In this document: positions 31,938-44,661 of the stretch, in pieces
Position numbering within the stretch: position 1 is the first letter of the stretch
How the letters are laid out: every line of letters begins with the position of its first letter
Source: Pristionchus mayeri
Lineage: Eukaryota > Nematoda > Chromadorea > Rhabditida > Neodiplogasteridae
DNA length: 64,000 nucleotides
Direction of reading: 5' to 3'
NCBI GenBank assembly: GCA_036245805.1
Contig: BTRK01000004.1
Location: 9,238,001 to 9,302,000, forward strand
The notes under the pieces: model-generated
Told to the model about the DNA's origin: nothing
Database searches by the model: none
The model's input: the letters and a program-made list of their open reading frames with translations, nothing else
Translations under genes and position numbers: made by a program

Positions 31938-34721
31938 ATGGACAGGGCGAATGGCAGTGATTCGAGTGGACACGGGGCTGTTCCCCCAGATCGAGTGCTT
32001 TCCGACACAGTGCATGTCAGCGAGTTGTTGTTCATATGCAAGAGGCGAATACGAATCGAGAGAAGATGCCATAACTCGAAATTTCATGAAAAAAAAGTGT
32101 CTAATATTGTATGAAATAGGATGATTCCAGTTGCTCTTTCTGCTCTTTGTTGTCGTCGTCGGATTACCCTCCAATTTCTTCAAACTACGAAGAATCCTTG
32201 CCCTGTATAACTCCAATCAAAAGGGACGGGTGAAAGTGAGTAGAACTTCGTGGTTCAATAGTCGAATTCAAAATAGCCTATTGTTCACGTATCGCCGATA
32301 ATTTATTGCTAGCCAGATTTTGAAAAAAAAGCAAACATAGTGAAAAGTATTCTCGCAATCTTACAATATCAGAACCGATAATGTGAGATGGGATAATAAT
32401 AATGCATTCTTTTTTACATTGTAGGCGGGATTTCTGCTGCTCAACCTTCATCTCACCATCTCGGATATTATGATCCTGTTGCTAGAGGCGCTCCCGAAGA
32501 TGCTCTGGAACCTCACCTACGAGTGGAAGGGGACGGACGCCATGTGCAAGTAACAATCAACAATCGTGGCTACAGTAACCAGCAATTTCCGCTCAGGACC
32601 CATAAGTTCTTGTCGATGGCCTCGTACTATCTATCTTCCAACATCATCGTATGCATCGCAATCGATCGACTGAGGAATGTACTCGGGGCTAAGAAAATTC
32701 GCACTGATACTGGGGTAACTCATCTCCACAAATTAGTTGCAAACTTCCGTAACGTCACTTGTTAACGTTGCACTCCTCCGATCCATATTTATAATTTGAC
32801 GTCAGATATGAAAATAGGTACCGGGTTAAATCAAATCCATTAATTGCAGGTCCAGTGTCTGCTATGTGTTGCTTGGTTCTTCGCCCTCATCTGGTCGTTC
32901 CCTCAACTCTTCGTCTTCCAAACTGTCGACGTGCTGCAGAACCCCGAATCGCCCTGGATGCAGTGCACCGACGTCTGGTCGATCAACAGGTAGTGTGAGA
33001 ACGCGCAGCGTGTTCGAGGTCTCTTTTTTTGAGTGTGTGTGTGTGTTTGTTTTGCGTGTTAAATCTTGAACAATGGTTACTCTTCGATTTACAGCAAAAA
33101 CGCCACAATTTTCGAAAACGCTTGAAAAATTGTTGAATACAGCCCACACTTCTATGGATCATCGTCAATATACAAACAGTCACTTGTTTTCAGTTTCGTT
33201 GGAACTACCCTCCCGCAGTGGATGCTGAAACCGTCGGTTCAGACAGCTTACGAAATCGTGCATCTGGTGCGATAACTTTCAAATCGTTGACCTTTCATTC
33301 CAATTTTTTTAAAATTGTATTCTCCAGCTCGATATTAGATGATATTCCTAAAGACTGCCGATGTGTTTACAGAATTTGCACGTGCTGTTAAATTTCATTC
33401 ATGGTCGCCAAAACTGAAGGAGTATCATTTCTTGCGTTCTCTCATTCCACCTGTTTAGTTTGTAAGAAAGACGATATTCGTCCTAATCTGTGGCATGAAG
33501 ATCAAATGTATGCAGGTCCTGGTGTTCTGGGGGCCGCTGTGCATGCTGACAGTCTGTCAAGTTATCATATGTGTCAAACTGGCCAAACTATCCACCAAAG
33601 GCGGACCAGGATCGGCAATAGCACTCGCAAAGGTTGCTAAGATGCACATTTTTTTCTGATTTTTGATGATTTCAGTCCGCCCAGATACTCAGCAGGATAA
33701 CAACAAAAGCACCGCGCCGTGAGTATTTTTCATTATTAATTGTCAGGTGTCTTCAGAGAGATCGCATTACCCCACGGCACCAAGAATCCCAAATTAGCTG
33801 TATCCACGAAATATTTATGCCAGAGTGCATTGGTGCACACAATAACACTTTTGGCGTTGGCCGTTTATTCTGGAACCGGCTTTTAGGTCGGGTTTAAAAA
33901 TAATACTTTAAAAAATGAACTCTACAGCGGCTCTGCAACGGGCGAGTACCCTCCCGGAAGGCACAACTTGTCAAGCGTTTTCCTCACCGCGGCAGCTGCG
34001 AAGAGCCACAGTAGGAGAGCCAGTGCGAACAGAAGAAGGTGAGAAAATGAGGATTAGTGTTTATAATTCGCGTCACACTCAATAAAACGAGTCATTCTCG
34101 GAAATTTGCCGCGCATTCACTATAACTGGTGCGCAGCGCTCCATTTGGTGTTCGATTTCAGGGTTTTGACGAATGAAATTCTATCTCCTTACAGGAACCC
34201 GGCCCATGTGGAGAAGGAAACTGCGTGGGAATCTGTTCAGGTATTTTTTTCGAGATTTTTTACATCGAAAAATAAAATAAAAAAAACAAAAAGAGGATTA
34301 ATGGTTTATAGGGTCCAACCCCGCATCAGTCTACAAATTTTCTTTTGACTAAAATAATAATCATATATTTTTAATTCGGGCGAATTCAACAAACATAGAA
34401 TACGTTTACTATGAACAGATACATTCTTACGTACGATGATTCCCGAGTTTATATTGTAATTTAGCTTATCTATATTGTTTAGCAAATTAGATATTGCAGA
34501 TCAACGATCCTAGTTGTCATCGCGCATTTCCTGCTGTGGTTTCCCTACAATTTCGCGTGCCTTGTAACGTACCTAAACGTCGACTTTACAAGGTTTCCTC
34601 AATTTTTGCTTTTTTTTAACATCTTTGTTTTAGATTCATTGATACACACGCTTATTTCCTGAATGACCTCCAGATTATCATCACACTTGTAAATCCTATG
34701 ATATATGCGATTATTAAATAA
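31938..34721 (+). CDS. rhodopsin-class peptide GPCR, GnRH/vasopressin-receptor type
   Basis: Exons 32131-32235, 32425-32549, 32597-32714, 32850-32989, 33194-33266, 33516-33632, 33676-33718, 33928-34038, 34195-34240, 34500-34592 and 34634-34721 join in phase to a seven-helix receptor. TM1: LLFLLFVVVVGLPSNFF. TM2: LLLNLHLTISDIMILLLEALP. TM3 ends CIAIDRL, a variant of DRY. TM4: WFFALIWSFPQLFVFQT. ECL2 cysteine: WMQCTDVW. TM5: VLVFWGPLCMLTVCQVIICV. A basic third loop, then TM6: TILVVIAHFLLWFPYN. TM7: LVNPMIYAIIK-stop. The W-SFPQ-F pattern and WFPYN/NPMIYA fit the GnRH/adipokinetic/vasopressin receptor group (gnrr-like in nematodes). It acts at the plasma membrane, probably in neurons. The first exon (31938 onward, MDRANGSDSSGHG) is tentative. 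The peptide precursor just upstream is a candidate ligand only by proximity. Confidence 0.85.
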
Positions 34722-34778
34722 GGACTGTCCTCCAAAATACACATGTGTTATTGGAAATTGAGCAGTGATATATTTCGG

Positions 34779-34784
34779 AATAAA
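34779..34784 (+). terminator. polyadenylation signal AATAAA
   Basis: AATAAA about 60 bases after the GPCR stop codon. Confidence 0.5.
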
Positions 34785-35011
34785 TGAGTTTTGGACATTG
34801 CATCTTCCGTATTAACGCAAAAAATAACATGAAATATAGGTTAACAGTTTTTTTCTCGTGCTAACATACGTGTTAACATATCGTATAGTTTTTTTTTTCA
34901 TTTTTTTGTTCGCTATGAATACTTTAGGTCAATGATCAAAGGTTCAGAATTTCTTTGAAACGAAACCATAATAACTGAAAGTCAGAAAGGGTAAACACAA
35001 GTACAAGCACC

Positions 35012-35176
35012 ATGAACACGCAAGTATCTGTTCCATACCCGGAATGTAATATTCCTTACTTGGAAGAAATTGCGCAGCGATCCAAGGAAAGAGCTAAAAA
35101 CGAGCGGAGGCACCGAAAAACATTTAGTTCTTCACCGGAAGACAAACAAAAAAATATCAGGAGATATTCTAATTGA
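35012..35176 (+). CDS. small basic open frame, 54 codons
   Basis: ATG at 35012 opens MNTQVSVPYPECNIPYLEEI and continues with a Lys/Arg-rich part (RSKERAKNERRHRK) to TGA at 35174. The composition is that of a short charged protein or coiled-coil fragment. No family was recognised, no splice evidence, no repeat copy. It may be a lone exon or chance. Confidence 0.25.
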   Translation: MNTQVSVPYPECNIPYLEEIAQRSKERAKNERRHRKTFSSSPEDKQKNIRRYSN

Positions 35177-35264
35177 TAAAATATAAATTTATTCAAAAAC
35201 TATTTTTCTATTAAAGTTGCCAAAACAATCAGATATCGACTGAATCTTTGATAATTTACTGTTG

Positions 35265-35945
35265 TAATGCAGATTATTATACGCTGTAACCGAGAGAGCA
35301 GAAGATGTTGACAGATTCATGCTTCCTCTCATCCACTTCATCCACTTCCGCCCATTGAACGATGTTCGTGAGTACACGGTGGGAATCTCCTCATACCTCG
35401 CGCCATATTTCGATGAGATCATCACCATCTTTGAACGTCGTAGCAGAATGAAAGTAAAAGTGATTAGCCCACCCCCAATAATCTCAGTCTTCCCCCATAT
35501 CCATACCAAACCGACTGAATCTTCAGCCATTTGATATTTGTAATCAAGCTTGAGTGCGCATGATCTCAAACTTGGGTAATTAAACCATGAATTTATCAAA
35601 CAGGGAAAACATAAAAGAAAAAAAAACCCGTGAGCAACAGAAAATGTAATGAGAAAGGGATCGTAGAGATGGAATGGTGAGTGATTCATTCTAAAAGATG
35701 AGGGTGATGTGGGCCAAAAAGATAAGAGAATTGTGAAAAATTTCCATAATGGCTGGCTATGGCCAGTACTCCATTGTTATGCAAATTGTTCTTTGTTGTA
35801 ATCGATCGAGAGCAAATGATGTTGACCGATTCACGCTTCTTCTCATTCAATTTGTAGACTCCCCTCCCATTGAACGATGTTCGCGAGTTCACGGGGGTAC
35901 CTCCTCTCCCCATGCCCCGCCCCATCTCTCGATGAGATCATCGCC
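35265..35945. repeat. two diverged direct copies of a ~160 bp unit
   Basis: About 35265-35430 and 35785-35945 share CATTGAACGATGTTCG, GAGAGCA, GATGTTGAC, GATTCA and TCGATGAGATCATC in the same order and spacing. On the minus strand both contain SRTSFNGR. They look like two copies of a small dispersed repeat rather than exons. Confidence 0.6.
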
Positions 35946-36952
35946 CGATTACGCGAGTATAGCAGGGGAGATTCTCGATTGGGATGAGGGGTAGCACCGG
36001 GAACCTCCCCCCCCCTTCTGCAGATCTCTTATTTCTATGGGTTTGCTCTTCTCTGCCATGCTACTGCCCGTTTTTCCTCGCGCTGCTATCCACTCTTACC
36101 GTAGTTAGAAATAAATACCTTACCATAATTTCTAATAAATATAGCTTTGGTAGAATTATCACGTATGCTTCACGTATCATCGACATACCCTCATCGATTC
36201 GGTGAAGCAATTGCCGTCTGACTGCTAATCTTACAATACAATAATCATCGAATTTGAGAAGTCTACGATCTCCTGATTTATTTCGTTGTATTACGGTGAT
36301 TGTCTTGGTGAATATGATACTTGACAAGAACAATTGGATCCCACTGGTGATATGCAACAACCGAGGAATTCCGACCTGTTCCGATCTAAAATTCCGATAT
36401 AGCGTCAACGCTTGAAATGATAAATATTGATTGATTGATAGGGGCTATCTCGCTAATTAAATTATTTTTTCAGGACTAAAAACCAATGCCGGATCGTAAA
36501 TGTTTACTTTGATACTGATTGGGATCGGTACATTTTCTGATCAAACAGATCGGTGCACATCTCGGGGAAAATTGATACATAGGAACGAGTTCAAACTCTC
36601 AGATTAAGTGGTGAAGCAAATAGGTTCGTAGAATTCAAAGTTCGTGCTTTGCGTGCGGCACACTTGAGACTTAGTACTGTTAACCTAAGGCACTAGTGTC
36701 TCTCGAATAGACTGAGCTGAAAGCAAATTTTTCAAACGTGTGTCCAACTAAATAGATGATGCTAGATGCTAGAAGGCCAAGAGAGTATGTGGGAAAAAGG
36801 ATTCCTTACCCTCTGATGGGCATGGCAACTATGATCACATTACACTCTTGGTCGCTCTTTGATCTCCTGTAGCGACTAGCATTCGAAATGCGCCTTATAG
36901 TATACACTGCCTTGAGAGACATGTAACGATTACGATATCTGCGTTACGGCAA
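35946..36952. other. no gene recognised
   Basis: The N-terminal PiT exon (expected GANDVANSFGT motif) was looked for here and not found. No other feature is supported. Confidence 0.4.
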
Positions 36953-37004
36953 CATCACCCTGATTCACCCTGATACCCCGATTCACCCTGATACCCTGAT
37001 TCAG
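36953..37004. repeat. tandem CACCCTGATWCC repeat before a PiT exon
   Basis: Four to five copies of a 12-17 base unit (CACCCTGATTCA, CCCTGATACC) run directly up to the splice acceptor TTCAG at 37000-37004. Confidence 0.6.
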
Positions 37005-39944
37005 GCAGTCACCATCATCCAGGCCTACATTCTCGCGTGCATCTTCGAGACGCTCGGAGCGGTGCTAGTCGGTGAGAAGAAACTCACAGAAATTTGGTCA
37101 AAATGGCGCCCCGAAGAGTCGAAATGATAAGTGCGACCCTGCATCTCGCGGGACAACATTGATACATCGTAGCCACCAACATATGGCGCAAACAATCGAC
37201 TGTACGCTTCGATGTGCCGAATACACGAGAGACCTGATAATAATTCCAGGCTATTCGGTAACGGATACGATGCGAAAATTGGTAGTCGACGTTGATATCT
37301 ACAACAATACGCCGAAGGAGCTGCTGCTCGGACAGGTGGCTACGCTGGGAGGTGAGGAGGTTGGCCTTGGGTTCGAGAAAATATAATTATCTAATTAAAG
37401 CATGTATTGCAAGTTAGGCTCTTTTGACCTTCTTTGTTTCCATTGTTCAAACGTATACGAAATTGCTTTACCTTAATTAAACAGCATAACACAGGTATCA
37501 TGAGTCAGTGGATGGAAAAACCAACCTCCGGGAACAATTTCCAACTTTTATTTTTTGTTCGAATTCATATTATGGTTGTAGCATATACTAGAGCCAACTT
37601 CTTGAAATTTCTAGGTCACAGGCCCCAAAACCGTCATTTAGGAATTTTCCGGTTTTATACCCGGCTCTACCGTATATCAGCTCCCAGATGTGCTAGAGAT
37701 GCGGTTTTGTGCTCAAAATATGCGGAAAAATCAGATGAACAAATGTCATGTTGAAAGTGAAACCGTAGGACGCCAAGTCCCGAAAATATGAACGAAAATC
37801 TGAAATTCCATGTACAAATAAAATCATACCATCTCGGGGAGCCGGAAACAAAGTGAATTTTATTGCAGAATATGGAAGCTTAACTCGATACTTGTATAGG
37901 AAAAATGAGTAGTCGGCACTTTTAGGGTGGCCCCTTTCCGCAGTATGGCTCCGAAGGTCGAACACATGAAATGTCAAATTTTGAAAATGTCTCATCTCGC
38001 AGATTAATCGTTGCAATCGATCAGTCCAACCAATTTATAACACTTTTCGATCAAATAAGTTATATAATGTTGAAAGAACACGAAACTTCAGCACTTCCAA
38101 AAAATCGATTTTAAAGGCTTCATTATGGCCAACTTCGAGCTCTTCCAGCTCAAAAATCAAAAAATTCAAAATTACATTGTTCACAAATTTCATTTATTTA
38201 CAAATGATCTCCATGTTGGTATTATCAGTGTTTTCTATCTCAGATGCTCAAAAAACGATTTTTTGTGATCGAAAAGAGCCGAAATTCATTACCATTTAGT
38301 CTAAAAATAATTATTTTGAATTTATAACAACGCGATCCGTCAAGTTCGAGAATCGAAATCACGGGCCAGGAACACGTTGGAGAGCCAATAGTTGCAGAAT
38401 ATGTTCATGATGGTGACATCTATTGAGAACTGCTAGTGGTCGTTTCCAGGGAAGGCTAAATCGTGAGCTGGAGGAGCTCGAAGTTGGCCATAATGAAGCC
38501 TTGAAAATCGAATTTTTGGAAGTGCTGAAATTTCGTGTTCTTTCAACATGATCCAACTTCTTTGATCGAGAAATGTTATAAATTGGTTAAACAGATCGAT
38601 TGCAATGATTAATCTGCGAGATGAGAACTTTTCAAAATTTGACATCTCATGTGTTCGACTTCGGAGTCATACTGCGGAAAGGGGCCACCCTAAAAGTGCC
38701 GACTACTCATTTTTCCTATACAAGTATGGAGTTAAGCTTCCATAATCTGCAATAAAATTCACTTTGTTTCCGGCTAAGCGAGGTGGTATGATTTTATTTG
38801 AACTTGGAATTTCAGATTTTCTTTCATATTTTCGGAACTTGGCGTCCTACGGTTTCACTTTCAACATGAAAGTTGTTCATCTAATTTTTCCGCATATTTT
38901 GAGCACCAAAGCGCATCTCTAGCACATCTGGGAGCTGATATACGGTAGGGCCGGGTACAAAACCGGAAAATTCCTAAATGACGGTTCTGGGACCTGTGAC
39001 CTAGAAATTTCAAGATTTTGGCTCTAGTATATGCTACAACCATAATATGAATTATAACAAAAAATAAAAGTTGGAAATTGTTCCCGGAGGTTGGTTTTTC
39101 CATCCACTGACTCATGATACCTGTGTTATATACTCCTAGCGCAATTTTGAGCGATGCTAATGGGAAGGAAATGAGAAGTCAAAAGATCAAAGATCAGATG
39201 CTCACTCGGTCCTGTCGATGGGCGAGAGGTCGATGCCATGCTGTGAGAGTCGCTGCAGCGACTCGGATGTAGGGAAAGAGTCGCCCATCAGCATCGGCTG
39301 GTCACTGCAAAAGGCATGGTAAACATACCAAAAACACACTTGTTTGGGACAGCATGAACCTAGTCAGCATATTATTTTCCGAAGAAAAATTCAAAAACTG
39401 AAAAAAACGAAGGGTTTTGTAGATATCACGGAGTTCATACGAAACAAACTGTGCTAGAACAGCGGACAATCGCGGACGATTTTTGTTGCGCACAACTCAC
39501 ACAAAACAGATCGCGCTTCTCTTTTGCTCGGATTTTCGGTCCACTCTCACATTTTGGAGCTTTGTATACGAGAAATTATGCAAAAACTTTAATAAATTTT
39601 AATAAAAACTGAAAAAAAATAGGTGAAAAACGTACAGAATCTCGTCGTCGATGAGTCCCTTCGGCTCGTCGACCGCCCCGATCCGAGGAGATACTGCGAA
39701 ATGAGTGAATAGAGGAGGAAAAGAGATTTGATTGGCGAGCATTTCCATTTCAGTGCTCGTTTGCATATGGAAATTAGCGAAGAAAAAGGCCAAAGTGAGT
39801 GGAAATGAGGCACTCGAGGGGGTATCTTGAGACAAGTCCTAGTGAGCGATGGAGGAGGGGTGAGGGGGTCTTAGATTGGCAGGACTGATTGTCTTCTCCA
39901 GATGGAGAATGACCACTCGTCTTTCTCTTCCCACAACACTAGAG

Positions 39945-39978
<34 letters not shown>

Positions 39979-42900
39979 CATCCTCTCTCGCCCTAAAGAG
40001 GAAGTCCGAAGAGGCTTGAAGAGTGGCGGTGTGAATTCATTTGGGAGGAGCACCGTCCACCCTCTTTCAAAATGTAATTAAGCCCTGGGGGAGGAATGAA
40101 GGAGGGGGAGGAACGACGGGCAGTGTAGTTGATTGACTACTGCTATGAGAAGACCAGGCCCAACTCATTTAGGAAGAGGGGGGAGGGAGATATCCATCCC
40201 CCCACCCTCGGTTTCACGCTGGTCTGTCGAGGATTCGAAGGTGTTATCTGGAGCAAGATCATTCAAATCGGTAAGCTGACCCACCGGACTTAATTATCTG
40301 ACCAACCGAACCGCTACAGTAATCTCGTGGTTCGTCTCGCCACTGCTCTCCGGCTTCATCTCCTCGATCCTCTACCTCATCACGGACCATCTCGTGCTGC
40401 GCAGGGTACGGTAGGAGTGCGGTAGAGCACTTTCGCGATTTAGCGTGACCCTACATTAAGTGCGTCAGGAAAATCCCCTGGAAAGAGGATTGCTGGTGCT
40501 GCCGGCCTTCTACTTCGTCTGTCTAGCAGTCAATGGCTTCATGATCCTCTAAGAAAGACTCGCCTCGTAAGCATTCCGACTCTGACATTTTCCGGATCCA
40601 ACACTTCTTAGGCGAATTTGCCATTTTTCGCACAGATACACAGGCTATGGTGTTTTGTAACCTAAAACGATATATGAGAGGAATCGCGATAGAATTGCCT
40701 ATCCAGCGGCGGTAGAATCAAACTCTTTGGATCAGGCTACACCTTTGAAACAAAGTACTTTGAGTGATGCTCTTTCAAACTGCGTTGTCGGAATTTCGAT
40801 CACTATCGTCATCTTCGAGATTCAGAAGGCCAAACTTGGGGCACTCACTTTTTGGGGGTCAAATCGCACTCACTTAAATGATCATAACTTTATTTTAAAT
40901 TGAGATAAAAGGTCGTTCTTTGTTTCAAAAGAAAGATATGATCATGGACTACAACTTTTATGTTCGGGACGTCATTCATTGTTCACGATCTTTAGCGGGG
41001 TGGTCGCCTGTACTAAAAATTCCCGGATTCTGCAAATCGGAATTTCTGCACAAAGCCAATGCGCACGATTGATAGGGTCTATATGTGTCCAACTTGAGCC
41101 AAAAAATCAAGGAAATCGGGAAATGTATAAAAAAATGGCGTTGGCTTAAGTACGGTAGCCCCAAAATGGGTACCAGACGTCGATACTTCCAAAGCTTCTG
41201 TTGACCTATATTGGTCTCATTTAAGTCCAAAAACATACAACACAACTTTTTTTGTTATTTACACCTTATATTGTACCTCTACCGTACGTTGAATTGACTA
41301 TGTGCCCGAAAACTTGAAAATCGATATCTGACCTTCTCCATCTTTACAGATATGCCTATCTGCATGAAATTGTTTTATAATAATGTAAAAACATCCCTCG
41401 GAACACCTCAAAGAGATGGCGCACCTATAAATAGGTTATTTCGTCAGAAGAATCCGAGAAAATGCACAACAACGTAAATAAGTTAATCGCCGACAAAGTG
41501 GTCCATTCTATGGCTGGAAATGTAGAGGACGATGAGCTAAACATTTTATCTGTTGAAAGTGAGTCTCTATCTTTTCGCTTACGCGAGCTAAAGAGCCTAG
41601 AAGTTGAGAAGAAACGGGCTAGAATCGCCCGAGAGCGCGCGCTCTAACCGTCTGACGCTCTCGCCGCCTGACCTCCCTCTCCCTACCCTCTATGTAGCGC
41701 TCCCACGCGAGCGTCTCCAGTCGTTTTTCGCTAACTTCTAAGCTCTGTAGCTCGCGTAAACGAAAAGATAGACTCACTTTCAACAGATGAAATGTTTAAC
41801 TCATCGTCCTCTACATTTCTAGCCATAAATTGGACCTCTATGTCTGCGATTAGCTTATTTAAGTTGTTCTGCATTTTCTTGGATTCTTCAGACGAAATAA
41901 CCTATTTATAGGTGCGTTATCTCTTTGAGATGTTCCGAGGGATGTTTTTACATTATAATAAACCAATTTCATGCAGATAGGCATATCTGTAAATATGGAG
42001 ATGGTCAGATATCGATTTTCAAGTTTTCGGGCACATAGTCAATTCAACATACGGTAGAGGTACAATATAAGGTGTAAACAACAAAAAATGTCGTTTTGTA
42101 TGTTTTTGGACTTAAATGAGACCAATAGAGGCCAACATAAGCTTTGGAAGTATTGACGTCTGGTACCCATTTTGGGGCTACCGTACTTAATCCAGCGCCA
42201 TTTTTTATACATGTCCCGATCTCCTTGATTTTTTGGCCCAAGTTGGACACATATAGGCCCTATCAATCGTGTGTATTGGCTTTGTGCAGAAATTCCGATT
42301 TGCAGAATCCGGGAATTTTTAGTACAGGCGACCACCCCGCCACAGATCGTGAACAAGGAATGAAGTCCTGAACATAACAGTTGTAGTCCATGATCATAGC
42401 TTTCTTTTGAAACAAAGAACGACCTTCTATCTCAATTTAAAATAAAGTTACGATCATTTAAGTGAGCTCGATTTGACCCCCAAAAAGTGAGTGTCCCAAG
42501 TTTGGCCTTCTGAATCTCGAAGATGACGATAGTGATCGAAATTCCGACAACGTAGTTTGAAAGAGCATCACTCAAAGTACTTTGTAGCCAAGTTATAGCC
42601 TGATTCAAAGAGTTTGATTCCTACCGCCGCAAACCCTCGAAAATAGGCAATTCTCTCGCGATTCCTCTCATATAAATCGGTTGATCTCTGACAACGTTCA
42701 CTCTCCTCTCAATCATCGGTTGACTCTATCGCAATCACTTTATGACTCTATGATCGCTCGAATTCTTAACCAATCTATCGCAAAAATCCCTGGTTTATTT
42801 CTAAATTTTAGTTCTCCACTTCAATGAGCTGCCTTGGTGGGCGTGCGTGCTCATCGCACTAGGCATCGGCATCATCGGAGCTCTGATCATTCAATTCCTC

Positions 42901-44661
42901 GTCAAGCCGCGCCTGAGAACCCGACTGATGCGTGAGTAAAATTAATGTTTTCAAATAATAAAACGAAACTAAAAACATGTAAACAATCATCGATTTGTTC
43001 CAGCCGCTCCGTCAGTCGAATCTGCTACCGAAAGTAAACCAGCATGGGACGACACCGAAACGGGCGGAGCCAAGACCCTTCCTGTTAGCATCCCCGAGGC
43101 CGATAGCTCAACTGGATGCCTGGAAGTCGTGAAGAACGCGATAAAGTGCGCGCTTGATTGCACTTTGCCGCGCACTTATTCTTCGGAAACTTAGTCTTTT
43201 TCTACAGAAAACCGAGGATGAGCAAAGGGCGCGCGCTTCCATCGACCGTACCACGCACATTACTTTCTAAATTTGAGCCATTTCCTGCAGGAAGGTTCTC
43301 CCTGATCGATCGAGGGTCGATAACGAGAAAGTTCTGCAACTATTCGTCACTCTGCAGCTCTTCACCGCTTGCTATGCTGGGTTCACGCATGGAGCGAATG
43401 GCGTCAGGTACCGAAATCTTCAGCATCGCAAGAGACCCTGAATGTAATATTTTGTCTGTTATCGTATGAGCCGAACACATCCGAAAGTCCGTTGTCAAAG
43501 GCCAAACGCCCCGCAAGTATTTCACAAAATGGATACAATATTTTTAGTAACGCCATCGCGCCGCTCACCGCACTGGTCGCGCTTTACAGAGGCGACTTTG
43601 ACCAGTCTGACCGTAAGTCGGCACTCTTGCTAGTATCAGCAACGGTACCTGGGTGTTATGATATTTCTATATATGGGCCTTCATCTCTTTGTTTCGAATA
43701 TATCATCACAGCTCTATCGGTCTAGAGAGCTTTCGAAATGAAGAAACAAAGGCCCGTTTATCGAACTCTAGTCGGTACCATGTCGGGTACCAACTTCCCC
43801 TGGTCCAGCCACGCCCATCTACGTGCTTCTCTTCGGTGTGCTGTCGATCTGCGTCGGTCTGTGGTGCCTGGGCCACAGGGTGATTTGGACTGTGGGCACA
43901 CACATGAGCTCGGTGACGCCAGCGAGGTACGGTAATGTGCGTTACGGTACGATTACGGTTGGTGGTGGTATTAGATACTGCACACGAATAACTGGCAGAG
44001 TCTTTTGGGTAGTAGTGTGCATTATGTTACAAAATATGTTTCACAGTCCGACGAAATCGAGCTGTAGATTTTGTGAATATCCTATCCTCTTCTCGAAAAC
44101 AAAAGTAAAATCGAAAATTTGAGGCACAATTAAGAAAAAACAAACAACGTTTACGAAATTCGAATAATAATATGAATATTTTATAATCTTTAGTGGTTTC
44201 TGTATCGAATTTGGCGCTGCGATGACTGGTCTGATCGCCTCGAAAATCGGGCTGCCAATCAGCACAACACATTGTCTGGTGAGTAGATCAAGTATCAGAT
44301 ATCGATCGATAAAATCATCGACAAATCTTAGAAATTAAATGAAAAAAAGAAGTTGGTATCCAATAATCTGAACGACTTTCATACCATCGAATCTTTTGAA
44401 AAGGAATCCAATCCTGCTTAAACATTCTTATTCTTTAGTTATTCACCAGCATCATTAGAGGGAAAAGGCCTTGAATGCGACGTCAGGTGGTATTTTATGC
44501 TGTTCCAGGTTGGTTCCGTGGTAGTGGTTGGCTCGATCAAGTCCGGCGATGGCGTCAACTGGTTCATCTTCCGAAATATCGTCCTTTCTTGGGTCGTCAC
44601 GCTGCCTGGCGCGGGCCTGATCTCAGCTGGAATGATGGCCCTGCTGCGATTTGCATTGTAG
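37005..44661 (+). CDS. pitr: PiT-type sodium/phosphate symporter, broken
   Basis: Exons: 37005-37071 ([20 protein letters not shown]), 37250-37351 ([28 protein letters not shown]), about 40204-40270 ([14 protein letters not shown]), 40320-40405, 40469-40566, 42812-42931 ([19 protein letters not shown]), 43004 onward (hydrophilic loop), 43291-43407 ([18 protein letters not shown]), 43548-43612 ([14 protein letters not shown]), 43809-43926, 44194-44278 ([24 protein letters not shown]), 44509-44661. The two PiT signatures (THGANGVSNAIAP and STTHC) are the phosphate/sodium-binding core. Faults: the N-terminal GANDVAN exon and the first STTH exon (expected between 37351 and 40204) were not found. 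A TAA at 40550-40552 breaks exon 40469-40566; a one-base shift would lead into KDSP and then [10 protein letters not shown]. Introns carry foldbacks at 37487-39128 and 40671-42673 and a MITE at 43650. Probably a pseudogene, or a gene with assembly errors. Confidence 0.8.
37487..39128. mobile_element. foldback element in a PiT intron (1.64 kb)
   Basis: The ends TAACACAGGTATCATGAGTC and GACTCATGATACCTGTGTTA are perfect inverted repeats; TA duplication is likely. The arms pair for about 650 bp around a roughly 300-bp loop near 38160-38470. No transposase frame. Confidence 0.85.
39202..39693 (-). CDS. two terminal exons of an unknown gene, antisense inside the PiT gene
   Basis: Exons 39693-39636 and 39304-39202 are joined in phase by canonical sites. 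They encode [15 protein letters not shown] then [19 protein letters not shown] and a C-terminus [12 protein letters not shown]. The stretch is acidic and serine-rich, like a cytoplasmic tail. No family recognised, and upstream exons (above 39693) were not found. It may be a nested gene or a fragment moved here by rearrangement, which would also fit the missing PiT exon. Confidence 0.45.
39947..39976. repeat. (CT)n microsatellite
   Basis: About 15 uninterrupted CT dinucleotides. Confidence 0.9.
40671..42673. mobile_element. large foldback element, TATGAG family, in a PiT intron (2.0 kb)
   Basis: The arms begin TATATGAGAGGAATCGCG and end CGCGATTCCTCTCATATA, and pair for about 900 bp. The centre near 41590-41740 holds GAGAGCGCGCGCTCTAACCG and a CT-rich spacer. 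Relatives are at 12358, 52502 and 58184. A conserved open frame sits in each arm (see 41462). Confidence 0.85.
41462..41647 (+). other. 61-codon open frame conserved within the TATGAG foldback family
   Basis: [17 protein letters not shown]... then [20 protein letters not shown] and [19 protein letters not shown]. Nearly the same frame is open at 53303-53488 (plus), and on the minus strand in the opposite arms (53717-53535 and near 41860). It is rich in Glu/Arg/Lys and helix-prone. It looks like a captured host exon; whether it is ever translated is unknown. Confidence 0.4.
43650..43773. mobile_element. CTAGAGTTCG-family hairpin MITE in a PiT intron
   Basis: The right end is GTTTATCGAACTCTAG and the interior GGTCTAGAGAGC. 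GGTACC flanks it on both sides (43644-43649 and 43774-43779). The left end is diverged. Confidence 0.65.

Noticed and set aside
35189..35689. 166-codon minus frame
   Set aside because: Covers one copy of a direct repeat (35265-35945) and reads through low-complexity sequence; no splice or domain support.
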